A DNA stretch of 64,000 bases, from assembly GCF_000014585.1 (NCBI RefSeq), contig NC_008319.1, forward strand, positions 744,001 through 808,000. The letters are read 5' to 3'. Shown here one piece after another: positions 9,610 through 19,017 of this stretch (position 1 is its first letter; each line of letters begins with the position of its first letter). A program made the position numbers and the translations under genes. The notes beneath the pieces were generated by a model that made no database searches, had not been told where the DNA came from, and worked only from the letters and a program-made list of their open reading frames with translations. This DNA is from Synechococcus sp. CC9311. Its GTDB lineage: Bacteria; Cyanobacteriota; Cyanobacteriia; PCC-6307; Cyanobiaceae.

Positions 9610-10106
9610 TTTTGAATGGCCTCCATGAGGCGAGCGCAACCGTTGTCAAAGCAGGTCACATCCACTCGGCCGTTGTCCGCGAAGGCCATGCCGATGAGGG
9701 TGCGGCCTTGAATGGCATGACCGCCTTGGGTCAGGACATCGGCCAGGAAGGTGGGATTTTTGACGCAAAACGCCTTGCTGTTAAAGCAAAGCTCTTCCGT
9801 TTTGAAATTGATCGATGCGTTTTTCACGGATCTCCAAGGTGCGCCTGCATAGGCCTGTCCCTCGATGCGGACATAGGGGTCTTCAATCACGCGATAGCTC
9901 ACCGTGCGTGATCCAAAGCGATGGCGATATTCCGTGGAGTCATCCACATCAATGGCCGTTACCTGGCAGGAAAAGTTGGGGGAGGTTGGGGTGCTGCAGG
10001 TGGTGTCGAGAACGTATAGCTCCTCGGCGATAACCGCTGGAGCGCCAAGGCCGCTAAAGAGCGCCAGCAGAGCTGTCAGCACCTTGCTTCGTTTGGAAAC
10101 AAGCAT
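9606..10106 (-). CDS. Secreted hypothetical protein
   Basis: A protein of about 166 residues with a signal peptide (MLVSKRSKVLTALLALFSG, then Ala-Val-Ile-Ala before the mature EELYVLDTTCS). The ATG at 10106 is preferred over an in-frame upstream codon because it begins directly with the signal peptide. The mature part has six to seven cysteines, consistent with disulfides. It is translationally coupled to the Ser/Arg-rich secreted protein downstream, so the two may form one surface module. Confidence 0.7.
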   Translation of the reverse strand: MLVSKRSKVLTALLALFSGLGAPAVIAEELYVLDTTCSTPTSPNFSCQVTAIDVDDSTEYRHRFGSRTVSYRVIEDPYVRIEGQAYAGAPWRSVKNASINFKTEELCFNSKAFCVKNPTFLADVLTQGGHAIQGRTLIGMAFADNGRVDVTCFDNGCARLMEAIQK

Positions 10107-10180
10107 GAAAATGGTGGATGCGCGGAGGGGTAAGACCTCCATCCCTTCAAGATGGCCACAACGCTCGCGGTGTGATTGGA

Positions 10181-10450
10181 ATGTGCACCAATGGGATCAA
10201 GGAGCGTCGTCAACGCCTGCACGACATCCTTTTGGCACTTCTGGCCCAACAGGGTGATTTAGAGCTGATGGATGTGGATAATCCCTCGGGGTTGGTAAGC
10301 GGTGGCAGCCGCGATGCGCCAGCGGACGCCGCGCGTTGGTTGGAGCGCAATCGACGGGTGTTGCAGCGCTATCAAGCCCTGGTGCGCACAGCGGTGACGC
10401 TCGATGCCTTGCTTGATGCGGAAGACGGCATCGCTCAGGAACCTTCTTGA
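10181..10450 (+). CDS. Small conserved hypothetical protein
   Basis: An 89-residue, Leu/Arg/Asp-rich, apparently helical cytosolic protein. The start at 10181 (MCTNGIKERRQ) is chosen because the longer frame runs back over the 5' end of the divergent secreted-protein gene. Its 3' end overlaps the convergent MFS gene by 16 bp. No domain is recognised. Confidence 0.55.
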   Translation: MCTNGIKERRQRLHDILLALLAQQGDLELMDVDNPSGLVSGGSRDAPADAARWLERNRRVLQRYQALVRTAVTLDALLDAEDGIAQEPS

Positions 10451-11994
10451 TGGAGCAGTTGTTGTTCGCGGCCAATGATCAACAGCAGCAAGCTGATCGC
10501 AAACAGCAACCCCGTGATCACTGCCATGACCAACATCGTTCCCGCCAACCCCTGGGTGTAGGCCTCTCGCAGCAGTTCGATTAGTTGCTGAGAAGCAGAC
10601 CCCTCAATCGAAATCGGGCTGTTGCGCAGAAATAAACGAATTTGCTCATCGAGTTGGGGCAGGTGTTCCAAACCCAGGCCGGCGGCCTGCATGCGGCTGT
10701 GGAGATCGTTGAAGCCAAAGCCGCTGATCATCGTTCCGCTGGCGGCGAGCCCAAAGGCAAAGCCCAGCTGCCCGCTGGTGGTGCGAAATGCCAGCACCGA
10801 CCCAAAGCAATCCTGCGGTGCTTCCTGCACAAACAGAGCGGATTGCGGCACCGCCACAAAGGCCAGGCCGAGGCCGGCCAGCATCAACGGTGGCAGCAAC
10901 TGCCAGTAGGGCGTTTGCACTTGCACGATCGCGAATAGAGCCAGCCCGAGCACCAGTGCCAGGCTGCCGCCCGCCATTAAGACCAAGGTGCGCCGGCCCG
11001 GACCCATCCAGCGTCCGGCATAGATCCCTGCCACGCCAAAACAAATCAGGAAGGGCAGCTGAGCGAACGCCACCGCACTGGTGCTGTATCCCTGCACCAG
11101 CTGCCAGAAGTTGCTGGTTTGTAGTTGCACCACTGCTTGCGCCACATTCCATCCGATTCCATTGATCACGGCTGCGGCAAAGAAACCGCGCAGGTACAGC
11201 CGGGGCGGAAAGATCGGTTTGCGGCTGCGGCGCTCAATGCTGATGTGCAGCACAAACAACAACAGCCCGCTGCAGGCCGGCAGCCAGAAGCTGGGGCTGC
11301 GCAGCCCTAAGGCTGCGTGGTTGATGCCAAACAGAAACAGCACCATCGCGCTCGCGATGCTCGCTAGGCCGGGAATGTCGGGCTTGAGGGCGCGATTGCC
11401 TGGAATGGCTGGCAGCAGTGCGGGTAAGAGCAGAAGGCTGGCGCTGCAAATGATGGGCACCAGCAAAAAGGACAGGCGCCAATTGATGGTGGCCATCCAG
11501 CCACCAATCAGGGAACCGCTGATGAAGCCCACCACGATCAGCAGGTTCCAAAGGCCAAGGGCGGCGCTCACTCCAGTGGCGGGTGTCACGAAGCGCACGC
11601 TTGCAAAGGTGCTGGTGAGAACCGAGCCCAGGGCGATGCCGGTGAGGGCACGGCCGAGCAGAAACAGGCCCGTCTCGATGGAGAACATCGAGAGCAGGTT
11701 TCCTAATAGAGCCAGCAGCAGGGAGGCTGCCAGCACCCGCCGTCGTCCAAAACGGTCGCCGAAAAAGCCCATCACCAACACCGATGCGGCTTGGGCCAAG
11801 GTGGAAACGCTGGCGCCTAAGGCCAACACAGCGCCATGCATCTGCAAAGCATCGCTGGCTTTCACCAAGGCGATATTGGCAACGCTGGGGTCGATCAGCT
11901 GCAGGCTGGCGAGGATGCCCAAAAAGGGGATGCAAGCTAGCGATTGCAATTCCCTCAGACTGCCTATTCTCACTGGGTTCTCATGCGTTCTCAA
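10435..11994 (-). CDS. MFS transporter (DHA2-like, about 14 TM)
   Basis: A 519-residue, strongly hydrophobic protein with the MFS motif A variant GFFGDRFGRRRVL between TM2 and TM3 and GRALTGIALGS further on. The number of hydrophobic segments and the length fit the 14-TM drug:proton antiporter family. Substrate is not predictable. It faces away from the GH116 gene and its 3' end overlaps a small gene on the other strand. Confidence 0.85.
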   Translation of the reverse strand: MRTHENPVRIGSLRELQSLACIPFLGILASLQLIDPSVANIALVKASDALQMHGAVLALGASVSTLAQAASVLVMGFFGDRFGRRRVLAASLLLALLGNLLSMFSIETGLFLLGRALTGIALGSVLTSTFASVRFVTPATGVSAALGLWNLLIVVGFISGSLIGGWMATINWRLSFLLVPIICSASLLLLPALLPAIPGNRALKPDIPGLASIASAMVLFLFGINHAALGLRSPSFWLPACSGLLLFVLHISIERRSRKPIFPPRLYLRGFFAAAVINGIGWNVAQAVVQLQTSNFWQLVQGYSTSAVAFAQLPFLICFGVAGIYAGRWMGPGRRTLVLMAGGSLALVLGLALFAIVQVQTPYWQLLPPLMLAGLGLAFVAVPQSALFVQEAPQDCFGSVLAFRTTSGQLGFAFGLAASGTMISGFGFNDLHSRMQAAGLGLEHLPQLDEQIRLFLRNSPISIEGSASQQLIELLREAYTQGLAGTMLVMAVITGLLFAISLLLLIIGREQQLLHQEGS

Positions 11995-12146
11995 TCAGGG
12001 CACCGCCAATGGCGAAAGGGTGTGGGCTTTGTTGCCGGTGACCGTTTAAAAGGATGTAGGGGCGAAAGGTTCAGGTGCCTTGCTCCTAGCAAGGCCCTGG
12101 CTCTTCCGGCCAGCTCTGGCAATCTGGAGCCACTTTCGGCCTCTGC

Positions 12147-14648
12147 ATGGCACCGCTCGGACTGTCCGCATTGCGTTCACGGCTGAGCCGCGGCTCATCA
12201 GGGAAGGGTTGGCAACCACCAGAAGCCAGTTGGAGCCGCTCGTTTGGCTTGGGCTGGCAGACCCCGTTTACGGTGCGCTACGCCAGCAACCTCGACGATG
12301 GCCCCTGGCATGGGATGCCCCTTGGTGGCTTTGGTGCAGGTTGTATTGGACGCAGCTCCCGTGGTGATTTCAACCTCTGGCACCTCGATGGGGGTGAGCA
12401 TTGGTACGGAAGCATTCCCGATTGCCAATTCGCGCTCTGGGAAAAGCAAGGCGATCAGGTTCGTGTCCATGCGCTAGCGACAGAGCCAGCTCGCGATGAT
12501 TCCAGGCCAGAGTCAGGCAAGCCTCTCAGCAGCTGGCAGTGGTATCCAGCCAGTACGGAGGAGAACAGCACCGGCACCTATGCCGCCCGCTACCCCTTGA
12601 GTTGGAATCACTACAAGGGGGTGTTTCGCGCTGAAGTGAGCTGTGAGGCTTTCAGCCCGATCCTTCCTGGCGATTACCAACGCAGCAGTTATCCGGTCGC
12701 GGTGTTCCGCTGGACCCTCACCAACCCCACCAACAAGCCCCTAGAAGTGTCGCTGTTGCTGAGTTGGCGCAACACGGTGGGCTGGTTCACCAACACCGAT
12801 GCATCGGCGGAGGTGCACTTTCGGGATGACGGCAGCCCCGAGCACAACTACGCCCCAGCGATTGGAGATGGCGAGGGCCAGAGCAACCGCTGGATCGATG
12901 GCGATGGCCTGAGCGGGGTGCTGCTCGATGGCAAGCGCTCAACGCCGGTTGCGGAAGGGGAAGGGCAGTGGTGTTTGGCTTTGCCAGACACGCTGGAAGG
13001 AGTGGAGCTGATGCGCTGCAGTCGCTGGGATCCCAGCAGTGATGGTGCCGAGCTCTGGCAGCCCTTTGCCGCGGATGGGGTGATCCCCGATAGCAACAAC
13101 GATCGTGCCAGCCGTAAGGGCGAGCATGCCAGTGCGGCGATCGCCGTGAAATTCACCCTGGCGCCTGGTGAAACCCGAGAGATTCCGGTGGCGATCAGCT
13201 GGGATTTACCGGTTACGAGCTTTGCTACAGGGGTGCGTGACCTACGCCGTTACTGCGATTTTTATGGCGTTGATGGCTGCCATGCAGCGGCGATTGCGTC
13301 AGAAGCACTGCGCGATTGGCGGTCTTGGCATCAACAAATCGAAGCTTGGCAAGAGCCGGTGTTGGCGCGTAAGGAGCTTCCTGAGGAGCTGCGCATGGCG
13401 CTGTTCAATGAGCTCTACGACCTCGCCAGTGGCGGCAGCCTGTGGACGGCCGCCACCTCAAAGGATCCCTATGGCCGATTTGGGGTGCTCGAGTGCCTCG
13501 ATTACGCCTGGTACGAAAGCCTTGATGTGCGCTTGTACGGTTCCTTTGCCCTGCTGCAGCTCTGGCCGGAGCTCGATAAGGCGGTGATTCGCAGCTTTGC
13601 CCGTGCGATTCCAGCGGCAGATGCCACTCAACGGCCGATTGGTTGGTATTTCACCCAGGGCCGCGGCAGGGTGGAAGCGGACCGCAAGGTGAAAGGGGCT
13701 ACACCCCATGATTTGGGAGCACCGAATGAGGTGCCGTTTGATGCCACCAACTACACCGCCTATCAAGATTGCAATCTCTGGAAAGATCTCGCCAGTGATT
13801 ACGTGCTGCAGGTGTGGCGCACGTTCAAATTGGCACCCACTGGAGAAGACCTCAGCTTTCTGGCGGAGTGCTGGCCTGCGGCGGTGCAGGCCCTGCATTA
13901 CCTCAAGCAATTTGATGTGAATGACGATGGCTTGCCTGATAACGGCGGAGCGCCAGATCAAACTTTTGATGATTGGCCGCTCAAGGGGGTGAGTGCCTAC
14001 TGCGGTGCGCTCTGGATTGCGGCATTGGAAGCGGCATTGGCGATGGCGCAACGGCTGCAGTTGGAGCTGGGGCTAGACACCGGCGATGAGCAGCACACCT
14101 TCAGTGGCTGGCTAGAGCAATCACGCGCCAATTTCGACAAGCTGCTTTGGAACGGTGAGTACTACGACATCGATGCCGAAAGCGGCACGCCGGTGGTGAT
14201 GGCCGATCAGCTCTGCGGTGATTTCTATGCGCGCTTGCTGGGATTGCCTCCGGTCGTGAGTGAGGCCAACAGCCGCAGCACCTTGAAGGCGGTAAAGGAA
14301 GCCTGCTTTGACAACTTTGCTGGAGGATCGCTCGGGGTAGCTAATGGTTTGCGCCGTGATGGCACACCCTTAGATCCCAATGGCACCCATCCCTTGGAGG
14401 TATGGACGGGGATCAACTTTGGAATCGCGAGTTACTACCGCTTGATGGGTGAGGGCAAAACAGCAGAAGCGATTTGCTCTGCGGTGGTCACCCAGGTGTA
14501 TGCCGGTGGCTTGCAATTTCGCACCCCAGAGGCAATTACGGCGGTGAATACCTTTCGGGCTTGCCACTACCTACGGGCGATGGCGATTTGGGGCCTGTGG
14601 GCTACGCATACCGATTGGGAAACGATTCCGGGTGCGCAGCGGGTGTAG
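12147..14648 (+). CDS. GH116 family glycoside hydrolase (GBA2-like beta-glucosidase/glucosylceramidase)
   Basis: An 833-residue protein with the N-terminal beta-sandwich of GBA2 (WHGMPLGGFGAGCIGRSSRG near residues 53-72) and the C-terminal alpha/alpha toroid. Likely catalytic residues by motif comparison with human GBA2 are Glu457 in WYESLDV (nucleophile) and Asp608 in QTFDDWP (acid/base). No signal peptide or anchor is evident, so a cytosolic retaining beta-glucosidase acting on glucosyl lipids or glycosides is likely; the natural substrate in cyanobacteria is uncertain. Confidence 0.88.
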   Translation: MAPLGLSALRSRLSRGSSGKGWQPPEASWSRSFGLGWQTPFTVRYASNLDDGPWHGMPLGGFGAGCIGRSSRGDFNLWHLDGGEHWYGSIPDCQFALWEKQGDQVRVHALATEPARDDSRPESGKPLSSWQWYPASTEENSTGTYAARYPLSWNHYKGVFRAEVSCEAFSPILPGDYQRSSYPVAVFRWTLTNPTNKPLEVSLLLSWRNTVGWFTNTDASAEVHFRDDGSPEHNYAPAIGDGEGQSNRWIDGDGLSGVLLDGKRSTPVAEGEGQWCLALPDTLEGVELMRCSRWDPSSDGAELWQPFAADGVIPDSNNDRASRKGEHASAAIAVKFTLAPGETREIPVAISWDLPVTSFATGVRDLRRYCDFYGVDGCHAAAIASEALRDWRSWHQQIEAWQEPVLARKELPEELRMALFNELYDLASGGSLWTAATSKDPYGRFGVLECLDYAWYESLDVRLYGSFALLQLWPELDKAVIRSFARAIPAADATQRPIGWYFTQGRGRVEADRKVKGATPHDLGAPNEVPFDATNYTAYQDCNLWKDLASDYVLQVWRTFKLAPTGEDLSFLAECWPAAVQALHYLKQFDVNDDGLPDNGGAPDQTFDDWPLKGVSAYCGALWIAALEAALAMAQRLQLELGLDTGDEQHTFSGWLEQSRANFDKLLWNGEYYDIDAESGTPVVMADQLCGDFYARLLGLPPVVSEANSRSTLKAVKEACFDNFAGGSLGVANGLRRDGTPLDPNGTHPLEVWTGINFGIASYYRLMGEGKTAEAICSAVVTQVYAGGLQFRTPEAITAVNTFRACHYLRAMAIWGLWATHTDWETIPGAQRV

Positions 14649-15256
14649 TCATGCCAACTCAGATCGCTTTTCAATCATCGCTGCCACGATTGGGGTTGAC
14701 CTAGTTCAGCAATACCGTGGGGTAGAGCCTGGCCTTTCATGTCAGCCGTTCATCGGGATTGCTGGATCACCTTTATGTAGCCCGCGGGACGTGCAGCCGC
14801 GGAGAAGTATTCAAGTCGCAGGATTGAGAAAAAATTGAGCAGCTAGAGTGTGCATTACGGCTTCTTGAATGCTTCTTGTCGCAACCCCAATGTTGAGCTT
14901 GTTGGCTTGGTTGAGACAGTAGGCGGCATTCTTTGTGAGGGTGCTTCCTATACAGAAGCAGTTGAAAATGCTCCGGAGTTTGATTGCATGCTTGGAGGTA
15001 ATGGTGAATTTAATGCGAGTCATTTTACGGCCTAAGTTTGAGCTAATCTCAGCTTATTGCTGTTGCTATTTTGAGTGCTAAAGCCCATGGTTGAGTGGCA
15101 AATTCCTCCTGTTAATGCGGAGGAATTTGTTATTGACTTCGTTGTATTGTTGATTTGGATTGTGGTTGAGATAAGAATTTGTCTTCACTCCGGCCAGCGA
15201 CTCCCGCAGTCCTGGCATGGAGCGTCGATGATGGACGGAAGGAATGTTTTGTTCGG
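14649..15256. other. Intergenic region, 0.6 kb
   Basis: AT-rich spacer between the GH116 and DUF3122 genes. A GTG-initiated ORF at 14850-15035 (61 codons, containing EGASYTEAVENAPEF) has fairly natural codon use but no recognised family and no clear ribosome binding site. I do not call it as a gene. No RNA gene or repeat was recognised. Confidence 0.4.
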
Positions 15257-15754
15257 ATGGGTCTGCTGCGTCGACTTTTGGTCTCCTTCTTAGCTGCGAT
15301 GCTCCTGATTTTGGTCACTCCAAGCGCAGCTCTGGCGCAAGTGCACCAGCACAACGATGAAGCTGGTGCTCCGATGCTGCGCAGCCTTGAAAGCTTGCGC
15401 GACCTCGATTACGACAGCTGGCAGGCCGTGGTCTATCGAACCGGCGAGCCTGGGAATCCCGTGGTTTTGAGAATTGTGGGCTATCCCGGCAAGGTTCGGC
15501 TTGACCATCCAGTTTCGATGGGTGTTCAGGCAGGAGTTAAGGCATGGGAATTAGACGACATCACCCTCGATAATCCCGCTCTCGCCAGCGATGGCCGAGA
15601 GGCTGCCGCAGAATTCGCTCTCGATCCTCTTCTCGCCGATCTGAGCAACAACCGCCCTTTGCGCCTTTTCCTGCCGGGAGTGTTCAATGAGTTGCCTGTT
15701 CCTCCTTATGTGGTGGGCGAATGGCGCGACGTGCAAACACAGCCGCTGAGCTGA
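15257..15754 (+). CDS. DUF3122-like secreted protein
   Basis: A 165-residue protein starting MGLLRRLLVSFLAAMLLILV with a signal peptide cleaved near ALAQ. The mature region (SLRDLDYDSWQAVVY, GEPGNPVVLRIVGYPG) matches the cyanobacterial DUF3122 family as I remember it. The start at 15257 is preferred because the longer frame adds a non-signal N-terminus. Its stop overlaps the ribD start by one base (TGATG), suggesting coupling. Confidence 0.75.
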   Translation: MGLLRRLLVSFLAAMLLILVTPSAALAQVHQHNDEAGAPMLRSLESLRDLDYDSWQAVVYRTGEPGNPVVLRIVGYPGKVRLDHPVSMGVQAGVKAWELDDITLDNPALASDGREAAAEFALDPLLADLSNNRPLRLFLPGVFNELPVPPYVVGEWRDVQTQPLS

Positions 15755-16851
15755 TGCAGGCCGGCTCCAACCGCTGGATCCTTTGGATGCGCCGGGCGCT
15801 GCAGTTAGCAGCCTTGGCTGAAGGACAAACCAGTCCTAACCCCCTGGTGGGAGCGGTGGTGCTCGATGCTCAAGGAGCCTTGGTGGGGGAAGGCTTTCAC
15901 GCCAAAGCAGGTCAAGCTCATGCCGAGGTCGGTGCGCTTGCCCAAGCCGGTGGGCGCGCCAAGGGCGGCACGATCATCGTCACGCTTGAGCCTTGCTGTC
16001 ATCAGGGCCGCACACCCCCCTGCTCGGAGGCTGTGATTCAGGCCGGCATTCAGCGCGTGGTTGTGGCACTCAAAGACCCTGATCCGCGTGTAGCTGGTGG
16101 TGGCATTCAGCGTTTGCGGGACGCGGGTTTGGAGGTGATCACCGGCGTGCTGGAGGCCGAAGCAGCGCATCAAAATCGTGCCTTCATCCATCGCGTTCAA
16201 ACGGGTCGTCCCTGGGGACTTCTCAAATGGGCGATGAGTTTGGATGGCCGCACCGCCCTGCCCAATGGCGAAAGCCAGTGGATTAGCGCTCCTCCAGCGC
16301 GGGGCTGGGTGCATCAGTTGCGGGCTGGCTGTGATGCGGTGATTGTGGGAGGCGGCACCGTGCGCGCTGATAACCCCCTGCTCACTAGCCGAGGAGTGCG
16401 TGCGCCTGAACCTTTGCGGGTGGTGCTGAGTCGCAGTCTTGACTTGCCTCCCCAAGCTCAGCTTTGGGATACAACCCTGGCGTCAACACTTCTTGCCCAT
16501 GGGCCAGGTTGCGCTGATCGCCCCCTGCCTGAGGGCCCGGAACGCCTTGAGCTTCTGGCAAGCGAGCCATTGGATCTTCTGCATGCTTTGGCTCCAAGAG
16601 GCTGCAACCGCGTGCTCTGGGAATGCGGACCGTCCCTAGCGGCGCAGGCAGTAAAGCAGGGCTGTGTTCAGGAGTTGGCGGTGGTGATTGCCCCCAAGCT
16701 TCTTGGAGGCACATTGGCCCGAACGCCTCTTGGTGAGCTGGGTTTCTCGGCGATGGATCAGGTGATCCCTCTCTCCGCGCTGACTGCAGAGTGGTTGGGG
16801 TGTGATCTGTTGCTGGGAGCGTTAACGCCTCCACTTGACCCAGCTGTTTAA
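15754..16851 (+). CDS. ribD: Bifunctional riboflavin deaminase/reductase
   Basis: The N-terminal half is a zinc deaminase with HAE at residues 56-58 and the PCC/PPC cysteine motif (81-90); the C-terminal half is the 5-amino-6-(5-phosphoribosylamino)uracil reductase (KWAMSLDGRTA onward). It catalyses the second and third steps of riboflavin synthesis from GTP. The ATG at 15754 is chosen because it overlaps the upstream stop; an in-frame upstream ATG at 15721 would overlap the previous gene by 34 bp. Confidence 0.93.
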   Translation: MQAGSNRWILWMRRALQLAALAEGQTSPNPLVGAVVLDAQGALVGEGFHAKAGQAHAEVGALAQAGGRAKGGTIIVTLEPCCHQGRTPPCSEAVIQAGIQRVVVALKDPDPRVAGGGIQRLRDAGLEVITGVLEAEAAHQNRAFIHRVQTGRPWGLLKWAMSLDGRTALPNGESQWISAPPARGWVHQLRAGCDAVIVGGGTVRADNPLLTSRGVRAPEPLRVVLSRSLDLPPQAQLWDTTLASTLLAHGPGCADRPLPEGPERLELLASEPLDLLHALAPRGCNRVLWECGPSLAAQAVKQGCVQELAVVIAPKLLGGTLARTPLGELGFSAMDQVIPLSALTAEWLGCDLLLGALTPPLDPAV

Positions 16852-17804
16852 GGGGTGTCCCAGAGCGATTGAAGTGTCCAAGGACCACCCTCCATCACCC
16901 AAAATGCTCCGTTCACAAGGCGGAAATTCTGATCGAGCGCTTCAATTTTTTGCAACTCGGTGTTGCTGAGTTGGATATCAGCAGCTTGTAAATTTTCAAG
17001 CAAGCGTGACGGTTTAACGGACTTAGGAATCGCTGAAATGCCCCTTTGGACATCCCATGCCAGCACCACCTGGGCGGGAGAACAGCCGCGTGTTTCCGCA
17101 ATCGCACGAATCACAGGATGGTCGAGCACAGCCGGTGCATCTTTCACCTTTAGGGATTGGGGTCTGTCCATGGAGCCGAGTGGGGAGTAAGCGGTGATCA
17201 GAATCTCTTCTGACGCGCAATACTCAATCAAGGTTGGCTGTTGCAAAAGCGGATGGTGCTCCACTTGATTCACCTCTGGTTTCTGCTTGCAATGGGAGAC
17301 CAGTTGTTGCAACTTTTTAACCGTAAAGTTGCTAACACCAATGTGTTTCGTAAGCCCTTTGTCGCGTGTTGATTCCATCGCCTCCCATGTTTCGCTGATC
17401 GGACTTTCTTCCGGTGTGAGTAGATCATCAACCGACTCTGCAAAAGTCTTCTCTGGTCTGATTCCCACCGGCCAATGAATGAGATAAAGGTTCAGATAGT
17501 CCACTCCTAGATTCTGAAGTGATTGGCTGAGTGCCGCTTCTACATGATTCTTGCCATGGCAGTTAGACCAAAGCTTCGATGTGATCCAGAGCTCCGATCT
17601 TGTGATCTCATGATTTTGAATGGCGTCGCGAATGGCATCACCTACTTCCTCTTCATTGCCATAAATGCTCGCGCAATCAATGTGGCGGTATCCAATCTTG
17701 ATGGCTTCCCTTACTGATTTATAAACCTGTCTTGATTCGGATTTGCCGGTGCCCAGACCTAACAATGGCATCCGGTCACCGTTGGATAGGGATGCATATT
17801 GCAT
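16848..17804 (-). CDS. Aldo/keto reductase
   Basis: A 318-residue (beta/alpha)8 NADPH-dependent reductase with the full catalytic tetrad by motif: Asp43 and Tyr48 in HIDCASIYGNE, Lys77 in ITSKLW, His110 in LIHWP, and a C-terminal IPKSVKPSRL cofactor segment. The ATG at 17804 starts directly at the first strand; an in-frame GTG at 17858 overlaps the upstream gene by 4 bp and is an alternative coupled start. It probably reduces small aldehydes or keto compounds. Confidence 0.88.
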   Translation of the reverse strand: MQYASLSNGDRMPLLGLGTGKSESRQVYKSVREAIKIGYRHIDCASIYGNEEEVGDAIRDAIQNHEITRSELWITSKLWSNCHGKNHVEAALSQSLQNLGVDYLNLYLIHWPVGIRPEKTFAESVDDLLTPEESPISETWEAMESTRDKGLTKHIGVSNFTVKKLQQLVSHCKQKPEVNQVEHHPLLQQPTLIEYCASEEILITAYSPLGSMDRPQSLKVKDAPAVLDHPVIRAIAETRGCSPAQVVLAWDVQRGISAIPKSVKPSRLLENLQAADIQLSNTELQKIEALDQNFRLVNGAFWVMEGGPWTLQSLWDTP

Positions 17805-17854
17805 GGTTGGTATGACGTCTTTGATGTTGTTTACGCTAGTGCTGAGGTCTCGAC

Positions 17855-18595
17855 TCACCGTCGGTCTTCGTGATTAAAAATGTCTTTCTCTTCAACTTGG
17901 TTGGTGTAGCGACCGATGAGAACTCCCATCACCACGGCTAGATAGAGCGGTCCAATGATTCCTGTTACAACCGCGAGCATTCTCGAGACCGGCAGCACCG
18001 GTTCGATGTCCCCAAAGCCCACTGTGGTTAAGCAGATAAAAGCGAAATAGTTAATTTGCGAGAAGCCCCTCATTGACATCAGCACACTGGCGTCGGGCCC
18101 ATTGGCTGATTCTTGGAGGATGTTGAGCGGCTCGAAACTGCCCGGCTGAATGGTTTCCAGGGCGCTCATGACAAGCCCCGCTGTGAGCCCCAATAACAAA
18201 TAGCCAGCGGCAGCACCCATCAGTAACCCAGACGTGACTTTGCGTTCCTGGGACAACCGCTCCACCAAGCGGATCACGCTCCAACCCACCAACACACTCC
18301 AGGTGAGCACAAGAGGAAAGCCACTCACCACCCAGCGCACAGGCGTGATTTGCCAGAGAAGCAGAGCAATCAGAGCTGCGAGACCTAGGAGCTGGTACAA
18401 ACGATCTTCCAGCGTGAGCGTCTCTTTGCGGATCATCACTAACTGGGTGAGCAGCAAGGCGATCAAGCCGTAGCCGAGGGGGCCGATCCAGCTCAGGCGC
18501 GGAAAAGCAAAGCTCACCAGCACCACTAAGCACAGGCTTAGAAGTAGCTCATAGATTTTTTCTCGATGGTGGCGCTTTGATCGGTTTGATTTCAT
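17855..18595 (-). CDS. Potassium-channel-like membrane protein
   Basis: A 246-residue membrane protein with about five hydrophobic segments before a pore loop carrying TTVGFGD (residues 190-196), the K+ selectivity filter, and a final inner helix. This is the ion_trans_2-type single-pore subunit. No cytosolic RCK/TrkA domain is fused. It lies directly upstream of the aldo/keto reductase gene with a possible GTGA overlap. Confidence 0.8.
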   Translation of the reverse strand: MKSNRSKRHHREKIYELLLSLCLVVLVSFAFPRLSWIGPLGYGLIALLLTQLVMIRKETLTLEDRLYQLLGLAALIALLLWQITPVRWVVSGFPLVLTWSVLVGWSVIRLVERLSQERKVTSGLLMGAAAGYLLLGLTAGLVMSALETIQPGSFEPLNILQESANGPDASVLMSMRGFSQINYFAFICLTTVGFGDIEPVLPVSRMLAVVTGIIGPLYLAVVMGVLIGRYTNQVEEKDIFNHEDRR

Positions 18596-18674
18596 CTTCA
18601 GCGCATTCCGCCAAGCTCAGGATTCCAACAATCGCGAACGCCAGCGAGCCCAGCAAGGTGGTCCGCATGGGCAT
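18549..18674 (-). CDS. Possible small membrane or secreted peptide (41 aa)
   Basis: An ORF starting MPMRTTLLGSLAFAIVGILS with a single hydrophobic segment, followed by an acidic and basic tail. It overlaps the start of the channel gene by about 47 bp. The layout resembles other picocyanobacterial micropeptides, but there is no family match and it could be chance. Confidence 0.3.
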   Translation of the reverse strand: MPMRTTLLGSLAFAIVGILSLAECAEDEIKPIKAPPSRKNL

Positions 18675-19017
18675 TGAGCTGTCGATGTTGAATAACACCG
18701 TGCCAAACCGCTGCCACCGCGGTCCGACTTTTGGCAGCATTTGATCTCCAACCCTTGCTTGCTGGAGTTGTCAGGGCCAACGAAGGTGATTGGCTGGGAT
18801 CTAGTTGCAACCAGGCGCTTCATTTGCCTTGGCCGTAGCAAAGCGCGAATCACTCCTGTTGAAGAGGTCCATGGCCCTTGTGAAGGCGCCGCCTGGTCTA
18901 AATGCCAAGAGAAAGCAGCCTTTCGTTTGTGAGCGAGGCGTTCGGTTCTCCTCCCAGCAGGCACTCCCATCAGGGAAACAACCGACTTAGTTTGGTGCGC
19001 AATTGGGAATCAGCTTC
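18675..19017. other. Intergenic region upstream of ftsH
   Basis: About 340 bp between the divergently read channel-side genes and ftsH. It should contain the ftsH promoter; no recognised operator, RNA gene or repeat was found. ORFs present on both strands have no coding character. Confidence 0.4.
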
